Assembly: GCF_019511525.1 (NCBI RefSeq)
Contig: NZ_JAEUAT010000008.1
Location: forward strand, 124,001 to 188,000
DNA from: Rhizobium cauense
GTDB lineage: Bacteria > Pseudomonadota > Alphaproteobacteria > Rhizobiales > Rhizobiaceae
Length of the DNA stretch: 64,000 bases
Direction of reading: 5' to 3'
In this document: one piece after another, positions 26,858-36,662 of the stretch
Position numbering within the stretch: position 1 is the first letter of the stretch
Layout of the letters: every line of letters begins with the position of its first letter
Made by a program: the position numbers and the translations under genes
The notes under the pieces: model-generated
Seen by the model: the letters and a program-made list of their open reading frames with translations, nothing else
Database searches by the model: none
What the model was told of the DNA's origin: nothing

Positions 26858-28714
26858 ATGTTTGGCTGGTTTGAACAGCGACTCAATCCCTTCCCCAGCG
26901 AGGAGCCTATTGCTCCTCCCAAGGGTCTCTTTGCATTTTGCTGGCACTACACGAAGCCGGCAGCGCCCTGGCTTGCCATCATGGCAGTGCTGACTGCGCT
27001 GATCGCCGTCGGCGAGGTCGCGCTCTTTCAGTTCCTCGGCGACATCGTCGACTGGCTGACGAAGGCCGACAAGGCGACGTTCCTGCAGACGGAATGGCCC
27101 AGGCTGGCATGGATGGGAGCGTTGATCCTCATCGGTCTGCCGCTGGCGGCGGGCCTGGATTCGCTCATCATGCATCAGGTGCTTCTCGGCAATTATCCGA
27201 TGATCGCACGCTGGCAGATGCACCGCTTCCTGCTGCGTCACAGCATGACCTTCTTCGCCAACGAGTTCGCTGGGCGCGTAGCGACAAAGGTGATGCAGAC
27301 CTCGCTTGCGGTTCGCGAAACGACGATGAAGATCCTCGATGTCTTCGTCTATGTCGTGACTTACTTCCTGTCGATGATCATCGTCATCGCCGCTGCCGAC
27401 TGGCGGTTGATGATACCGATCCTCGTCTGGCTCGCCATCTACATCGGCATCGTGTCCTACTTCGTACCGCGGCTTCGCAAGATCGCGGCGCAACAGGCCG
27501 ATGCGCGCTCGATTATGACGGGCAGGGTGGTCGACAGCTACACCAACATCGCGACGGTCAAACTGTTCTCGCATGCCGGCCGTGAGGAGACGTATGCCCG
27601 CAGCGGGATGGAGGAGTTCCTTGGAACCGTCCATGCACAAATGCGTCGCGTCACGCTGTTTCACATTGCCGTCTACGTGAACAACTGCGTGGCTCTGTTC
27701 GTGGTGTCCGGCCTGTCGATCTGGTTCTGGCTGAATGGCCAGATTTCCGTCGGCGCGATTGCCATTGCCATTGGCCTTGCCATGCGCGTCAACGGCATGT
27801 CGCAGTGGATCATGTGGGAAGTTTCGGCGCTGTTCGAGAACATCGGCACGGTCTACGACGGCATGGAGATGATGACGAAGAAGCACGACATCGTCGACAA
27901 GCCGGACGCGCCGCAATTGTCAGCGAAGAAGGGTGCAATCCACTACGAGCGCATCCGTTTCCACTACGGCAAGGGCAAGGGCGTCATCGACAACCTCTCG
28001 CTCGACATCAAGGCGGGCGAGAAGGTTGGCCTCGTCGGTCGCTCCGGCGCCGGCAAGACGACACTGATGAACGTGCTGTTGCGCTTCTACGATCTCGAGG
28101 CGGGCCGCATCACCATCGACGGACAGGACATCGCTAACGTGTCCCAGGAGAGCCTGCGTGAACTGATCGGCGTCGTGACGCAGGATACATCGCTGCTGCA
28201 CCGGTCGATCCGGGACAACATCGCCTATGGACGCCCGGAGGCGAGCGATGCTCAGGTGATCGAAGCTGCCAAAAGAGCCAACGCCTGGGACTTCATCGAG
28301 GGGCTCGTCGACATGCAGGGCCGCAAGGGGCTGGACGCGCAGGTTGGCGAACGTGGTGTGAAGCTCTCCGGCGGTCAGCGGCAGCGTATCGCGATCGCTC
28401 GCGTGTTCCTGAAGGATGCGCCAATCCTGGTGCTCGACGAAGCGACGTCGGCGCTCGACTCCGAGGTCGAGGCAGCCATTCAGGAAAACCTGTTTGCGCT
28501 GATGGAGGGCAAGACGGTGATCGCGATCGCGCATCGTCTGTCGACCCTGACCGAGATGGACCGCCTGATCGTGCTCGACAAGGGCAAGATCATTGAGGCG
28601 GGCGCGCATGCCGAGCTTGTCGAACAGGGCGGGATCTACGCGGACCTCTGGAACCGCCAATCGGGCGGCTTCCTTGCCGACCACTCGGAAGATGCGGAAC
28701 AGGCTGCCGAATAA
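26858..28714 (+). CDS. ABC exporter, fused permease and ATPase (first of two paralogues)
   Basis: The 618-residue protein has six membrane segments in residues about 30-330 and a nucleotide-binding domain from about 360: Walker A GRSGAGKTT, signature LSGGQRQRIAIARV, Walker B VLDEATSALD and the H-loop in IAIAHRLS. This half-transporter layout is that of MsbA-like exporters, which work as dimers on the inner membrane. A paralogue lies at 29164-31083 and could be the partner of a heterodimer. A strong terminator follows the stop, so the two are not one simple transcript. Confidence 0.9.
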   Translation: MFGWFEQRLNPFPSEEPIAPPKGLFAFCWHYTKPAAPWLAIMAVLTALIAVGEVALFQFLGDIVDWLTKADKATFLQTEWPRLAWMGALILIGLPLAAGLDSLIMHQVLLGNYPMIARWQMHRFLLRHSMTFFANEFAGRVATKVMQTSLAVRETTMKILDVFVYVVTYFLSMIIVIAAADWRLMIPILVWLAIYIGIVSYFVPRLRKIAAQQADARSIMTGRVVDSYTNIATVKLFSHAGREETYARSGMEEFLGTVHAQMRRVTLFHIAVYVNNCVALFVVSGLSIWFWLNGQISVGAIAIAIGLAMRVNGMSQWIMWEVSALFENIGTVYDGMEMMTKKHDIVDKPDAPQLSAKKGAIHYERIRFHYGKGKGVIDNLSLDIKAGEKVGLVGRSGAGKTTLMNVLLRFYDLEAGRITIDGQDIANVSQESLRELIGVVTQDTSLLHRSIRDNIAYGRPEASDAQVIEAAKRANAWDFIEGLVDMQGRKGLDAQVGERGVKLSGGQRQRIAIARVFLKDAPILVLDEATSALDSEVEAAIQENLFALMEGKTVIAIAHRLSTLTEMDRLIVLDKGKIIEAGAHAELVEQGGIYADLWNRQSGGFLADHSEDAEQAAE

Positions 28715-28717
28715 GCC

Positions 28718-28756
28718 AGAAGCCCTCCCTGCTGCGGCGGGGAGGGCTTCTCTTTG
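28718..28756 (+). terminator. Rho-independent terminator of the first ABC exporter
   Basis: A 12-bp perfect stem (AGAAGCCCTCCC with GGGAGGGCTTCT, ten-base loop) directly follows the stop codon and is followed by CTTTGTTT. Confidence 0.8.
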
Positions 28757-28772
28757 TTTCCTGGACATGGGT

Positions 28773-28982
28773 TCAGAGGCTATCTGCCCAGTCGATCACC
28801 CGGTTTCCCTCGACAAGCATGCTGTTGGCCGATGCAAGCGTACGGAACGCGAGCAGGCGCCGTTCTTCTTCGCGTTCGATCCACGCGGAGATCGCTTCGG
28901 CGACAACCTCGTCGTATGACATTTCCAACTGTTCAACGAGCGCATCAAGTCGTTCCGCAAGTGGCAGCGGAATACTCGACAT
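28773..28982 (-). CDS. Orphan ribbon-helix-helix (CopG/ParD-like) protein
   Basis: The 69-residue protein has the RHH pattern: a short polar strand (SSIPLPLAERLDALVEQL) and two helices (SYDEVVAEAISAWIEREEER). Its C-terminal VIDWADSL resembles the toxin-binding tail of RelB/ParD-type antitoxins. The ATG at 28982 has GGAAG seven bases upstream; a further ATG at 29003 has none. No toxin gene follows: only 58 bases separate its stop from the terminator of the convergent exporter. It may be a solitary antitoxin or a free-standing regulator. Confidence 0.7.
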   Translation of the reverse strand: MSSIPLPLAERLDALVEQLEMSYDEVVAEAISAWIEREEERRLLAFRTLASANSMLVEGNRVIDWADSL

Positions 28983-29163
28983 GACTGTCTTCCTTGCTTG
29001 CATCGCGGCCTTCTCCGTAAAAACCTAGTCTACCCCGAGATTGTGGCGGGGTCAGTCGCATTCAACAGCGATGCCGCTGTTGTTACCGATTGTTACGAAA
29101 ATATAAGGTTTTGCCCTGGAGCCGTTGCTTTCCCGCTCCGACTAATAAGCCTATATCGCAAAT

Positions 29164-31083
29164 ATGCTGATAAAACGACTCCTTCATGCTTTCGAAAACT
29201 GGATTAATCCCTTTGCGCCGCGGGAAAACATTCAACCACCCCGCTCTACGCTTGGATTCATCTGGTTTTACATTGGGCAGGCGAAGGCGCCGTTTGTGGC
29301 GATGCTTGTGCTTGGCGGCATGTCGGCGGCGATCGAGGCAGCCTTGTTCTGGTTCGTCGGGCGGCTTGTCGATATTCTCGCGACCATCACTCCGGCAGCA
29401 GGCTGGAGTGGTCTGCTTGCCGCACATGGCGCCGAACTGTTCGGCATGCTCGTTCTTATCGGGATCGTCCGCTTTGTCGTCGCGTTGCTGATTGCCCTCG
29501 TTGACCAACAGGTGATCACGCCCGGTTTTTACAACCTGGCCCGCTGGCAGTCCTACCTGCATGTGTCGCGGCAGTCGCTCTCGTTTTTTCAGAGCGATTT
29601 CTCTGGTCGCATCGTAACCAAGGTCTGGTCGGCAGGTCAGGCCACCGGCGATCTCGTCACGTCGCTTATGGAAAGTGTCTGGTTCGTCGGCATCTATGCA
29701 GCGACGACAATGGTGCTCGTGGCTCGACTCGACTTCTCGCTTGCGGTGGTCGTGCTTCTCTGGCTTTGCGCTTTCGGCGTTCTGGCGCGCTATTTCGTGC
29801 CGCGCATCCGTTTCCATTCCCGGGAGACCGCGGAAGCGGCTTCCATGATCAACGGACGCATGGTCGACGCCTACAGCAACGTCCAGACGTTGAAGCTCTT
29901 TGCCCGCGACGAAGAGAGCGACCGCTACATGCGGCAGGGCTTCGACTTCTATCAGGAGACAGTGCTCCGGTTCACACGCTTCATCACCGGCGTGCGTGCC
30001 TCGATGGCGCTCCTCTCGGGCATCATGATCGTCACGATGGCCGGCCTCAGCGTCCATCTGTGGCTGGCCGGCCTCGTCAGTTCCGGTGCCGTGGCATTCT
30101 CTCTGGCACTCGTTCTCCGCCTCAATTTCCTTCTCGGCCGACTGATGACCCAGTTCAACGGCATCATGCGCAACCTTGGCACAATCCAGAACGCCGCCGA
30201 ACTGATCTCCCAACCGCTCGGGCTCGTCGATCGCCCCAACGCCCGCGACCTCGTGATCCGAGAGCCAGGCATCCGCTTCGAGAACGTCTCCTTCCACTAT
30301 GGCAGGCCAAACGGTGTCATCGACGATTTCTCGCTGACTATCGAGCCGGGGGAGAAAGTCGGCATCGTCGGACGTTCCGGGGCTGGCAAGTCGACGCTCG
30401 TGAACCTCCTGCTTCGCCTTTACGATCTGGAGGGCGGACGGATACTGTTCGACGGCCAGGATATTGCAGCAGTGACGCAGGAGTCGCTGCGGATGCAGAT
30501 TGGGGTCGTGAGCCAGGACACGTCGCTGCTGCATCGCTCTGTGCGGGACAATATCCTTTTCGGTCGACCGGATGCCGGAGAGGCACGTCTGATCGAGGCG
30601 GCACGACGTGCGGAAGCCCTCGGCTTCATCGAGCGCTTGCAGGACCAGAATGGTCGCAAGGGCTTCGATGCCCATGTCGGCGAGCGCGGGGTGAAACTTT
30701 CCGGCGGCCAGCGCCAGCGTATCGCGATTGCTCGCGTCATGCTGAAGGATGCGCCGATCCTCGTTCTCGACGAAGCAACATCGGCGCTGGATTCAGAGGT
30801 CGAGGAGGCAATCCAATCCAACCTGATCGGCTTGATGGAAGGCAAGACGGTGCTGGCCATCGCGCATCGGCTCTCGACCATCGCCGCGCTGGACCGACTG
30901 ATCGTCGTCGATGAGGGGCGGATCATAGAAGAGGGCTCACATGAGACGCTGCTGAAGCGCGGCGGTCTCTATGCCGACCTCTGGGCGCGGCAGTCGGGCG
31001 GTTTCCTCGCCACCGATTTCGACGCGCCGGCGGAAGCGTCAAGGGTCGACGGTAAACTCGGCCATGAGGCCAAAGTGGTTTGA
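29164..31083 (+). CDS. ABC exporter, fused permease and ATPase (second paralogue)
   Basis: The 639-residue protein has the same layout as the exporter at 26858-28714: six membrane segments (about 35-340), Walker A GRSGAGKST, signature LSGGQRQRIAIARV, Walker B VLDEATSALD. Many stretches are identical between the two, so they arose by duplication, but the sequences have diverged in the membrane part. Substrate unknown. The 3' end overlaps the convergent hydrolase gene by 45 bases. Confidence 0.9.
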   Translation: MLIKRLLHAFENWINPFAPRENIQPPRSTLGFIWFYIGQAKAPFVAMLVLGGMSAAIEAALFWFVGRLVDILATITPAAGWSGLLAAHGAELFGMLVLIGIVRFVVALLIALVDQQVITPGFYNLARWQSYLHVSRQSLSFFQSDFSGRIVTKVWSAGQATGDLVTSLMESVWFVGIYAATTMVLVARLDFSLAVVVLLWLCAFGVLARYFVPRIRFHSRETAEAASMINGRMVDAYSNVQTLKLFARDEESDRYMRQGFDFYQETVLRFTRFITGVRASMALLSGIMIVTMAGLSVHLWLAGLVSSGAVAFSLALVLRLNFLLGRLMTQFNGIMRNLGTIQNAAELISQPLGLVDRPNARDLVIREPGIRFENVSFHYGRPNGVIDDFSLTIEPGEKVGIVGRSGAGKSTLVNLLLRLYDLEGGRILFDGQDIAAVTQESLRMQIGVVSQDTSLLHRSVRDNILFGRPDAGEARLIEAARRAEALGFIERLQDQNGRKGFDAHVGERGVKLSGGQRQRIAIARVMLKDAPILVLDEATSALDSEVEEAIQSNLIGLMEGKTVLAIAHRLSTIAALDRLIVVDEGRIIEEGSHETLLKRGGLYADLWARQSGGFLATDFDAPAEASRVDGKLGHEAKVV

Positions 31084-31971
31084 TCCCATGTTGTCTCTTA
31101 TCCGTTCGACGGATTTGAGCCGCAACGGCGGTCGGGCAAGGACGTGGTCGATCCCGATGCCAAAGCGGCCGGCCTTGATCGGCCAGGTGGCCGGCTCCGG
31201 AAACACGGTGTGAAGGCCGGCCCTGCGCATGAAGCGCTGGATGCGTGGGTCGAGGATTGCCGAATTGAAGTCCCCGGCTACGACGAGGGGGCCATCCGTC
31301 ACGGTTGTTGCCGTCAGGAGGTCGGCCAGCTCGTCGCTCTGGAAGTCGTCGAAGTAGGGTTTGGCGAGGTGGGCTGTCAGGAAGCCGATCCGCGTCCCCC
31401 CGAAATCGATCGAAAACCGGGTGAGGCGATTGCGCCAGAGTTCCCCCAAACTGCTGACCTTCTTCTCGACATACGGCCGCTTTGACAGAACAAGGTTGTC
31501 GCACTCGTTCGTCTCCGCTCCGCAGCCGATGCGAAAAGGATATGTGCTGGAGAGACGGGCGATATAAGGGCGAAGCGGTGCGGCCTCCAGGATGGTTACT
31601 ACATCCGCATTCGAAGCGACGATGAGGTCCGCGATGCTGCCCGCGCTGGCGAAATTCTCGTGCTCGATGTTGAAAGACATCAGCCTGAAGAGCGAAGGCG
31701 TTTCGGCGTGTGCCGGTGGCGCCGCAAACTCGCGCAACATGATGACGCCGTGTCCAAGCAGCGTCACCGCGACCGCTAGAAGCAGATAGGCATACCAGTG
31801 GCGCTTGATCAGCAGCAGGACAAGAATCGCTGCGATCGCGGCCAGGGCGAAATGAACCTGAAAGCTATAGACAAAGGCGAGAAGCCAGATGTGCGTGATG
31901 TAGCGCAGTGACATCAGCGCCAGCAACAACGATACGAGGACACTCCCTATGCAGAATAAAGTGTCTTTCAT
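31039..31971 (-). CDS. Membrane-anchored endonuclease/exonuclease/phosphatase-family protein
   Basis: The 310-residue protein starts with three membrane segments (about 5-25, 38-56, 62-80) and continues with an EEP domain facing the periplasm. Its catalytic motifs are MSFNIEHEN (N and E), GDFNSAI, GIDHVL and SNHFGLMAEF (final His). EEP proteins hydrolyse phosphodiester bonds in nucleic acids, lipids or inositol phosphates; the membrane location makes a lipid or extracellular DNA substrate plausible. Its end overlaps the convergent ABC gene by 45 bases, so the two stop codons lie within each other's coding sequence. Confidence 0.82.
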   Translation of the reverse strand: MKDTLFCIGSVLVSLLLALMSLRYITHIWLLAFVYSFQVHFALAAIAAILVLLLIKRHWYAYLLLAVAVTLLGHGVIMLREFAAPPAHAETPSLFRLMSFNIEHENFASAGSIADLIVASNADVVTILEAAPLRPYIARLSSTYPFRIGCGAETNECDNLVLSKRPYVEKKVSSLGELWRNRLTRFSIDFGGTRIGFLTAHLAKPYFDDFQSDELADLLTATTVTDGPLVVAGDFNSAILDPRIQRFMRRAGLHTVFPEPATWPIKAGRFGIGIDHVLARPPLRLKSVERIRDNMGSNHFGLMAEFTVDP

Positions 31972-32254
31972 CGCCTGATGCCGGGATAGGGGGACGCATT
32001 TGGCAGCCGCCTAGCATGGGCTCCCGATTGGTGCAACGCACAAATGTGGCAAGCATGTGATTGTCTTCGAAAATCTTCTGAAAATTCCCGCGACATAGTG
32101 CCCACATGGCCTTGCCAAGGCTGGACATAATTTGCGATCAAGCTTAGAACGCGCCGGATTGGTGGGGAGTCTATGGTCGAATTGTGTCTACAGATTCGCC
32201 GCTGTGAGGGGAAGGGCGGAGGCCCGCAAATTTGCGCAGAGGATGGTTTAAGCC

Positions 32255-32833
32255 GTGAGCGAACACGAATCGACAAGCGAGGTCACGGGCGAGCCCACTC
32301 GCCGTGACTTCCTTTATCTCACAACTGGCATGGCGGGCGCTGTCGGCGCTGTTGCAGTTGCATGGCCGTTTATCGATCAGATGCGTCCTGATGCCTCGAC
32401 GTTGGCCCTGGCCTCGATCGAAGTGGACGTTTCCAGCCTCGAACCCGGAATGTCGCTGACTGCCAAGTGGCGCGGCAAGCCGATCTTCATTCGCAACCGT
32501 ACGCCTGAGGAAGTGAAGGCTGCCGATGAAGTTCCGTTGTCGGACCTGAAGGATCCGATCGCGCGCAACGCCAACCTTCCCGCTGATGCGCAGGCGACGG
32601 GCATGGACCGTTCTGCAGGCAAGGACAAGGAAAACTGGATCGTCATGATCGGCTCATGCACGCATCTCGGTTGCATCCCGCTCGGCCAGGCCGGCGAATA
32701 CAACGGATGGTTCTGTCCCTGCCATGGCTCGGTCTACGATACGGCCGGCCGCATCCGCAAAGGCCCGGCGCCCACGAACCTGGCGATTCCGGCCTATTCG
32801 TTTGTTTCCGATAAAGTAATCAAGATCGGTTGA
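32255..32833 (+). CDS. petA: Ubiquinol-cytochrome c reductase, Rieske iron-sulphur subunit
   Basis: The 192-residue protein has a twin-arginine N-terminus (TRRDFLYLTTG) followed by the single membrane anchor (about 20-42), and the [2Fe-2S] ligand boxes CTHLGC and CPCHGS (Cys and His pairs) near residues 133-138 and 153-158. It passes electrons from ubiquinol to cytochrome c1 in the bc1 complex. The start is GTG. It is first in petABC with a 283-base upstream region; petB follows 13 bases later. Confidence 0.95.
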   Translation: MSEHESTSEVTGEPTRRDFLYLTTGMAGAVGAVAVAWPFIDQMRPDASTLALASIEVDVSSLEPGMSLTAKWRGKPIFIRNRTPEEVKAADEVPLSDLKDPIARNANLPADAQATGMDRSAGKDKENWIVMIGSCTHLGCIPLGQAGEYNGWFCPCHGSVYDTAGRIRKGPAPTNLAIPAYSFVSDKVIKIG

Positions 32834-32846
32834 GGGGGACTGATTT

Positions 32847-34124
32847 ATGAGTGGCCATTCCAGCTACGAGCCATCAACCGGCCTCGAGAAGTGGATCGAT
32901 TCGCGCCTGCCTTTGCCGCGGATGGTCTATGACAGTTTCGTCGCATATCCGGTTCCGCGGAACCTGAACTATGCCTACACCTTCGGCGCCATGCTTGCAG
33001 TCATGCTCGTCGTGCAGATCCTGACGGGCGTCGTGCTTGCCATGCACTACGCCGCTGAAACGACGGTTGCCTTCAACTCCGTCGAGAAGATCATGCGCGA
33101 CGTGAACCACGGCTGGCTGCTGCGCTACATGCACGCCAACGGCGCGTCCTTCTTCTTCGTCGCGGTCTATCTGCATATTGCCCGCGGCCTCTACTATGGC
33201 TCCTACAAGGCTCCGCGCGAAATCCTCTGGATCCTCGGCGTCCTCATCTATCTCCTGATGATGGCAACGGGCTTCATGGGCTACGTCCTGCCCTGGGGTC
33301 AGATGTCCTTCTGGGGTGCGACCGTTATCACTGGCTTCTTCTCGGCATTCCCATTGGTCGGCGAGTGGATCCAGCAGTTCCTTCTCGGTGGCTTCGCCGT
33401 CGAAAACCCGACACTGAACCGCTTCTTCTCGCTGCACTATCTGCTGCCCTTCATCATTGCCGGCGTCGTTGTCCTGCATATCTGGGCGCTGCACGTTGTG
33501 GGCCAGACGAACCCGACCGGCGTCGAGGTAAAGACCAAGACGGACACGGTTCGCTTCACGCCCTACGCAACGCTCAAGGATGCGCTCGGCGTTTCGATCT
33601 TCCTGCTGGTCTACGCCTACTTCGTCTTCTACATGCCGAACTTCCTCGGTCACCCGGACAACTACATTCCGGCTGATCCGCTGAAGACGCCTGCCCACAT
33701 CGTTCCGGAATGGTACTTCCTGCCGTTCTACGCGATGCTGCGCTCGATCACCTTCAACATCGGTCCAATCGACTCCAAGCTCGCAGGCGTTCTGGTCATG
33801 TTCGGCGCGATCATCGTGCTGTTCTTCGTGCCCTGGCTCGATACCTCGAAGGTTCGCTCCGCTGCTTATCGCCCTTGGTACAAGGTGTTCTTCTGGCTGT
33901 TCGTGGCCAACGCCATCGTTCTCGGCTGGCTCGGCTCGCGTCCCGCGGAAGGTACCTATGTGATCATGTCGCAGCTTGGTACTCTCTTCTACTTCGCCTT
34001 CTTCCTGGTGATCATGCCGGTTCTCGGTCTCGTCGAGACGCCGCGCCGCTTGCCAAATTCGATTACGGAAGCGGTTCTGGAAAAGCGCAACAAGGTGGCG
34101 GCCGCTGAGCCGGTCAAGGCCTGA
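32847..34124 (+). CDS. petB: Cytochrome b subunit of the bc1 complex
   Basis: The 425-residue membrane protein has eight predicted helices. The haem-ligand histidines lie in the second helix ([20 protein letters not shown]) and fourth helix ([22 protein letters not shown], shown for the two His pairs), and the Qo-site PEWY motif is present ([13 protein letters not shown]). It oxidises ubiquinol at Qo and reduces quinone at Qi, pumping charge. It lies between petA and petC in one operon. Confidence 0.97.
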   Translation: MSGHSSYEPSTGLEKWIDSRLPLPRMVYDSFVAYPVPRNLNYAYTFGAMLAVMLVVQILTGVVLAMHYAAETTVAFNSVEKIMRDVNHGWLLRYMHANGASFFFVAVYLHIARGLYYGSYKAPREILWILGVLIYLLMMATGFMGYVLPWGQMSFWGATVITGFFSAFPLVGEWIQQFLLGGFAVENPTLNRFFSLHYLLPFIIAGVVVLHIWALHVVGQTNPTGVEVKTKTDTVRFTPYATLKDALGVSIFLLVYAYFVFYMPNFLGHPDNYIPADPLKTPAHIVPEWYFLPFYAMLRSITFNIGPIDSKLAGVLVMFGAIIVLFFVPWLDTSKVRSAAYRPWYKVFFWLFVANAIVLGWLGSRPAEGTYVIMSQLGTLFYFAFFLVIMPVLGLVETPRRLPNSITEAVLEKRNKVAAAEPVKA

Positions 34125-34150
34125 GCGTGCGACGGGAAGGGAAGAGAAAC

Positions 34151-35044
34151 ATGAAAAAGCTTGTTACAAGCATTCTGTCGCTTGCTGTCGTCGCGGGTCT
34201 GAGCGGCGCGGCATTCGCCCAGGAAGCCGCCTCGGGCGCAGCCGAGCCGGCGCAACACGCCGAAAGCGAAACGCCGCATTATCCGTTGCTTCATCCGAAG
34301 CACGAACACTGGAGCTTCGCCGGGCCGACCGGTCACTATGACAAGGGTCAGCTGCAGCGCGGTCTGAAGGTCTACGCTGAAGTCTGCGCGGCCTGTCATT
34401 CGATGAGCCTTGTGGCGTTCCGCACGCTTGGCGATTTGGGTTACTCCGAGGCGCAGGTGAAGGCGTTCGCGGCAAATTACGAAGTCCAGGATGGTCCGAA
34501 CGCCAGCGGCGACATGTTCACCCGCAAGGCCATTCCATCGGACTATTTCCCGTCGCCGTTCCCGAACCATGAAGCGGCCGCAGCGGCCAACAACGGCGCG
34601 GCTCCCCCGGACTTCTCGCTGATCGCCAAGGCGCGCGGTATCGAGCGTGGCTTTCCGCAGTTCCTGATCGACATGATCCCGTTCGTCGGTGGTTATCAGG
34701 AAGGTGGTCCTGACTATATCTATTCGCTGCTGACCGGCTACGACGAACAGCCGCCGGCGGGCGTCCAGGTTGCCCAGGGTACGCACTATAACCCTTACTT
34801 CGCGAATGCTGCCGCTCTCGCGATGCCGAAGCCGCTTTCCGACGGCCAGGTGACCTATGACGATGGCGCGCCGGCGACGGTCGACCAGTATGCCAAGGAT
34901 GTCTCGGCCTTCCTGATGTGGGCTGCCGAGCCGCATCTTGAGGACCGCAAGCGCACCGGCTTCATGGTCATGGTCTTCCTGGTGATCTTCGCGGGGCTGA
35001 TCTATCTGACGAAGCGGTCGGTCTACGCGAACAAGGAGCACTGA
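34151..35044 (+). CDS. petC: Cytochrome c1
   Basis: The 297-residue protein has a cleavable signal peptide (hydrophobic to about residue 22, ending AFAQ), a covalent haem site CAACH at about 78-82, a long periplasmic domain, and a C-terminal membrane anchor (MVMVFLVIFAGLIYLT). It takes electrons from the Rieske protein to soluble or membrane cytochrome c. The ATG at 34151 is preferred over 34127 because AGGGAAGAGAAAC precedes it and gives a proper signal peptide. A terminator follows. Confidence 0.95.
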   Translation: MKKLVTSILSLAVVAGLSGAAFAQEAASGAAEPAQHAESETPHYPLLHPKHEHWSFAGPTGHYDKGQLQRGLKVYAEVCAACHSMSLVAFRTLGDLGYSEAQVKAFAANYEVQDGPNASGDMFTRKAIPSDYFPSPFPNHEAAAAANNGAAPPDFSLIAKARGIERGFPQFLIDMIPFVGGYQEGGPDYIYSLLTGYDEQPPAGVQVAQGTHYNPYFANAAALAMPKPLSDGQVTYDDGAPATVDQYAKDVSAFLMWAAEPHLEDRKRTGFMVMVFLVIFAGLIYLTKRSVYANKEH

Positions 35045-35065
35045 GAGCCTCGCTCCAGAGTCTAG

Positions 35066-35094
35066 AAAGGCGGCCCTAGGGCCGCCTTTTTTGT
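35066..35094 (+). terminator. Rho-independent terminator of petABC
   Basis: AAAGGCGGCCC and GGGCCGCCTTT form an 11-bp stem with a two-base centre (the palindrome tightens the loop), followed by a T-run (TTTTTTG). It begins 21 bases after the petC stop. Confidence 0.9.
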
Positions 35095-35159
35095 TGGTTC
35101 CGGCAGTGGCAATTGATAGGGTGCAGCCGACCTGAAGCCTTGCAGAATATGGATACTCC

Positions 35160-35702
35160 ATGACTAATACGATTTCGGAGCTTGCCGAGAGCATCCGCTC
35201 CATCCCGGACTACCCAAAGCCTGGCATTATTTTTCGTGACATCACGACGCTACTCGGCAATCCGCGTGCGTTCCGCCGCGCCGTCGATGAACTCGTCCAG
35301 CCGTATGTCGGTATGAAGATCGACAAGATTGCCGGAACCGAAGCGCGCGGCTTCATCCTTGGCGGTGCGGTCGCGCACCAGCTGTCGGCAGGGTTTGTTC
35401 CGATCCGCAAGAAGGGCAAACTGCCGCGCGATACCGTGCGTATTGCCTATAGCCTTGAATATGGTGTCGACGAGATGGAGATGCATCGCGATGCCGTTGA
35501 GCCCGGCGAGAAAGTCATTCTCGTCGATGATCTGATTGCGACGGGCGGTACGGCGGTGGCTGCCACGCAGCTGCTGCGGCAGATGGGAGCGGAGGTCGTT
35601 TCCGCCTGCTTCGTCATCGACCTGCCGGACCTTGGCGGTCGCAAGAAGCTGGAAGAGCTTGGGGTCGACGTTCGTACCCTCGTTGAGTTCGCGGGCCACT
35701 GA
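35160..35702 (+). CDS. apt: Adenine phosphoribosyltransferase
   Basis: The 180-residue protein has the PRPP-binding motif [13 protein letters not shown] (about 119-131) and the family start [19 protein letters not shown]. It converts adenine and PRPP to AMP in purine salvage. The petABC-apt order is common in Rhizobiales, but a strong terminator lies between them, so apt probably has its own promoter in the 65-base gap after it. Confidence 0.95.
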   Translation: MTNTISELAESIRSIPDYPKPGIIFRDITTLLGNPRAFRRAVDELVQPYVGMKIDKIAGTEARGFILGGAVAHQLSAGFVPIRKKGKLPRDTVRIAYSLEYGVDEMEMHRDAVEPGEKVILVDDLIATGGTAVAATQLLRQMGAEVVSACFVIDLPDLGGRKKLEELGVDVRTLVEFAGH

Positions 35703-35710
35703 GCCCGCGA

Positions 35711-36178
35711 CTACTCGAATTCAATGACAGTGCTTTCAAAGCGGATGACCGGTGTGCCGTCGGCAACCGTGCCCTCACAGAGGATCGTGTTCAGCCGACG
35801 CCCCGGACGCGATGGCAGAGCGTGGCTTGAAAGGAATGTGACGAAGTAGGTCACTTCCTCGCCGGCGAAGACCGGTCGCAGCCACTGAAGTTTCCGGAAG
35901 CCAGGGGAGGGGCCGAGTTTAGGCGGCTGAATGCCTTCGCTCGCCAATCGCGCGCATTCGCCGCTCCAGTAGGCAACGAAGGTCTTCATCCATGCCGCAC
36001 AGGTGTGCCAGCCGGAGGCGCAAAGCCCGCCAAAGAGCGTATCCTTTGCCGCCTCGGCATCCAAGTGGAACAGCTGCGGGTCGAAGCGCTCTGCGAAGTG
36101 CACGATCCGCTCCGGCGTGAACAGGTAGCTGCCGATTTCGGTCTTCTCGCCGCCGGCGTAGCGTTCTTCCATTATCAT
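35711..36178 (-). CDS. MaoC-like dehydratase domain protein (second of a tandem pair)
   Basis: The 155-residue protein has the hotdog-fold hydratase 2 motif FAERFDPQLFHLDAEAA (D and H catalytic residues) and GLCASGWHTCAAWM. MaoC proteins hydrate enoyl-CoAs or related thioesters. Its ATG overlaps the stop of the similar upstream gene by four bases, so the two are translated together and may form a heterodimer. The substrate is not deducible. Confidence 0.85.
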   Translation of the reverse strand: MIMEERYAGGEKTEIGSYLFTPERIVHFAERFDPQLFHLDAEAAKDTLFGGLCASGWHTCAAWMKTFVAYWSGECARLASEGIQPPKLGPSPGFRKLQWLRPVFAGEEVTYFVTFLSSHALPSRPGRRLNTILCEGTVADGTPVIRFESTVIEFE

Positions 36179-36636
36179 GCGAGACTCCCCAGCGCTTCAC
36201 GCATGACGAACATGATCGAGTTCTCTGAGAGGCAGACGACTTCGTCTTTTTGATTCTGAACCTCGTGGCGGAACTTGACCATGCCAATGCCCGACCTTGA
36301 GCGAAGCGCGCGTGCCTCCAGCACCGTGGAGTGACCGGAAAGCGTGTCGCCGGTAAGAACAGGCTTTCGCCATTCCATGAAATCGACGCCGGGCGCCCCT
36401 TGCGAGAACGAATTGACGAGAAAGCTCTCCGCCATCATTCGCATGAAAAGCGCGGACGTATGCCAGCCGGACGCCGCCAACCCACCGAGGATGCTGGCCC
36501 GACCGGCCGCTTCGTCAAGATGCATTGGCTGCGGGTCGAACTCGCGAGCGAACTCTATGATCTCCGCAGCCGTTATCAGCCTCGGACCGAGCGCGAAACG
36601 CCGGCCCAGCTGGAAGTCTTCGAAGGCGAGTTTCAT
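36175..36636 (-). CDS. MaoC-like dehydratase domain protein (first of a tandem pair)
   Basis: The 153-residue protein contains the same hydratase motif as its neighbour, FAREFDPQPMHLDEAAG, and GLAASGWHTSALFM. It is clearly homologous to the downstream gene, so this is an old duplication. It starts 26 bases after the ychF stop, and the three could be one transcript. Confidence 0.85.
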   Translation of the reverse strand: MKLAFEDFQLGRRFALGPRLITAAEIIEFAREFDPQPMHLDEAAGRASILGGLAASGWHTSALFMRMMAESFLVNSFSQGAPGVDFMEWRKPVLTGDTLSGHSTVLEARALRSRSGIGMVKFRHEVQNQKDEVVCLSENSIMFVMREALGSLA

Positions 36637-36662
36637 GCGGCCAATCCTCCGGCCGTTTCAGA

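Noticed and set aside
29083-30675. 530-codon antisense ORF opposite the second ABC exporter
   Set aside because: Lies over conserved ABC motifs on the other strand and shows only charged low-complexity sequence.
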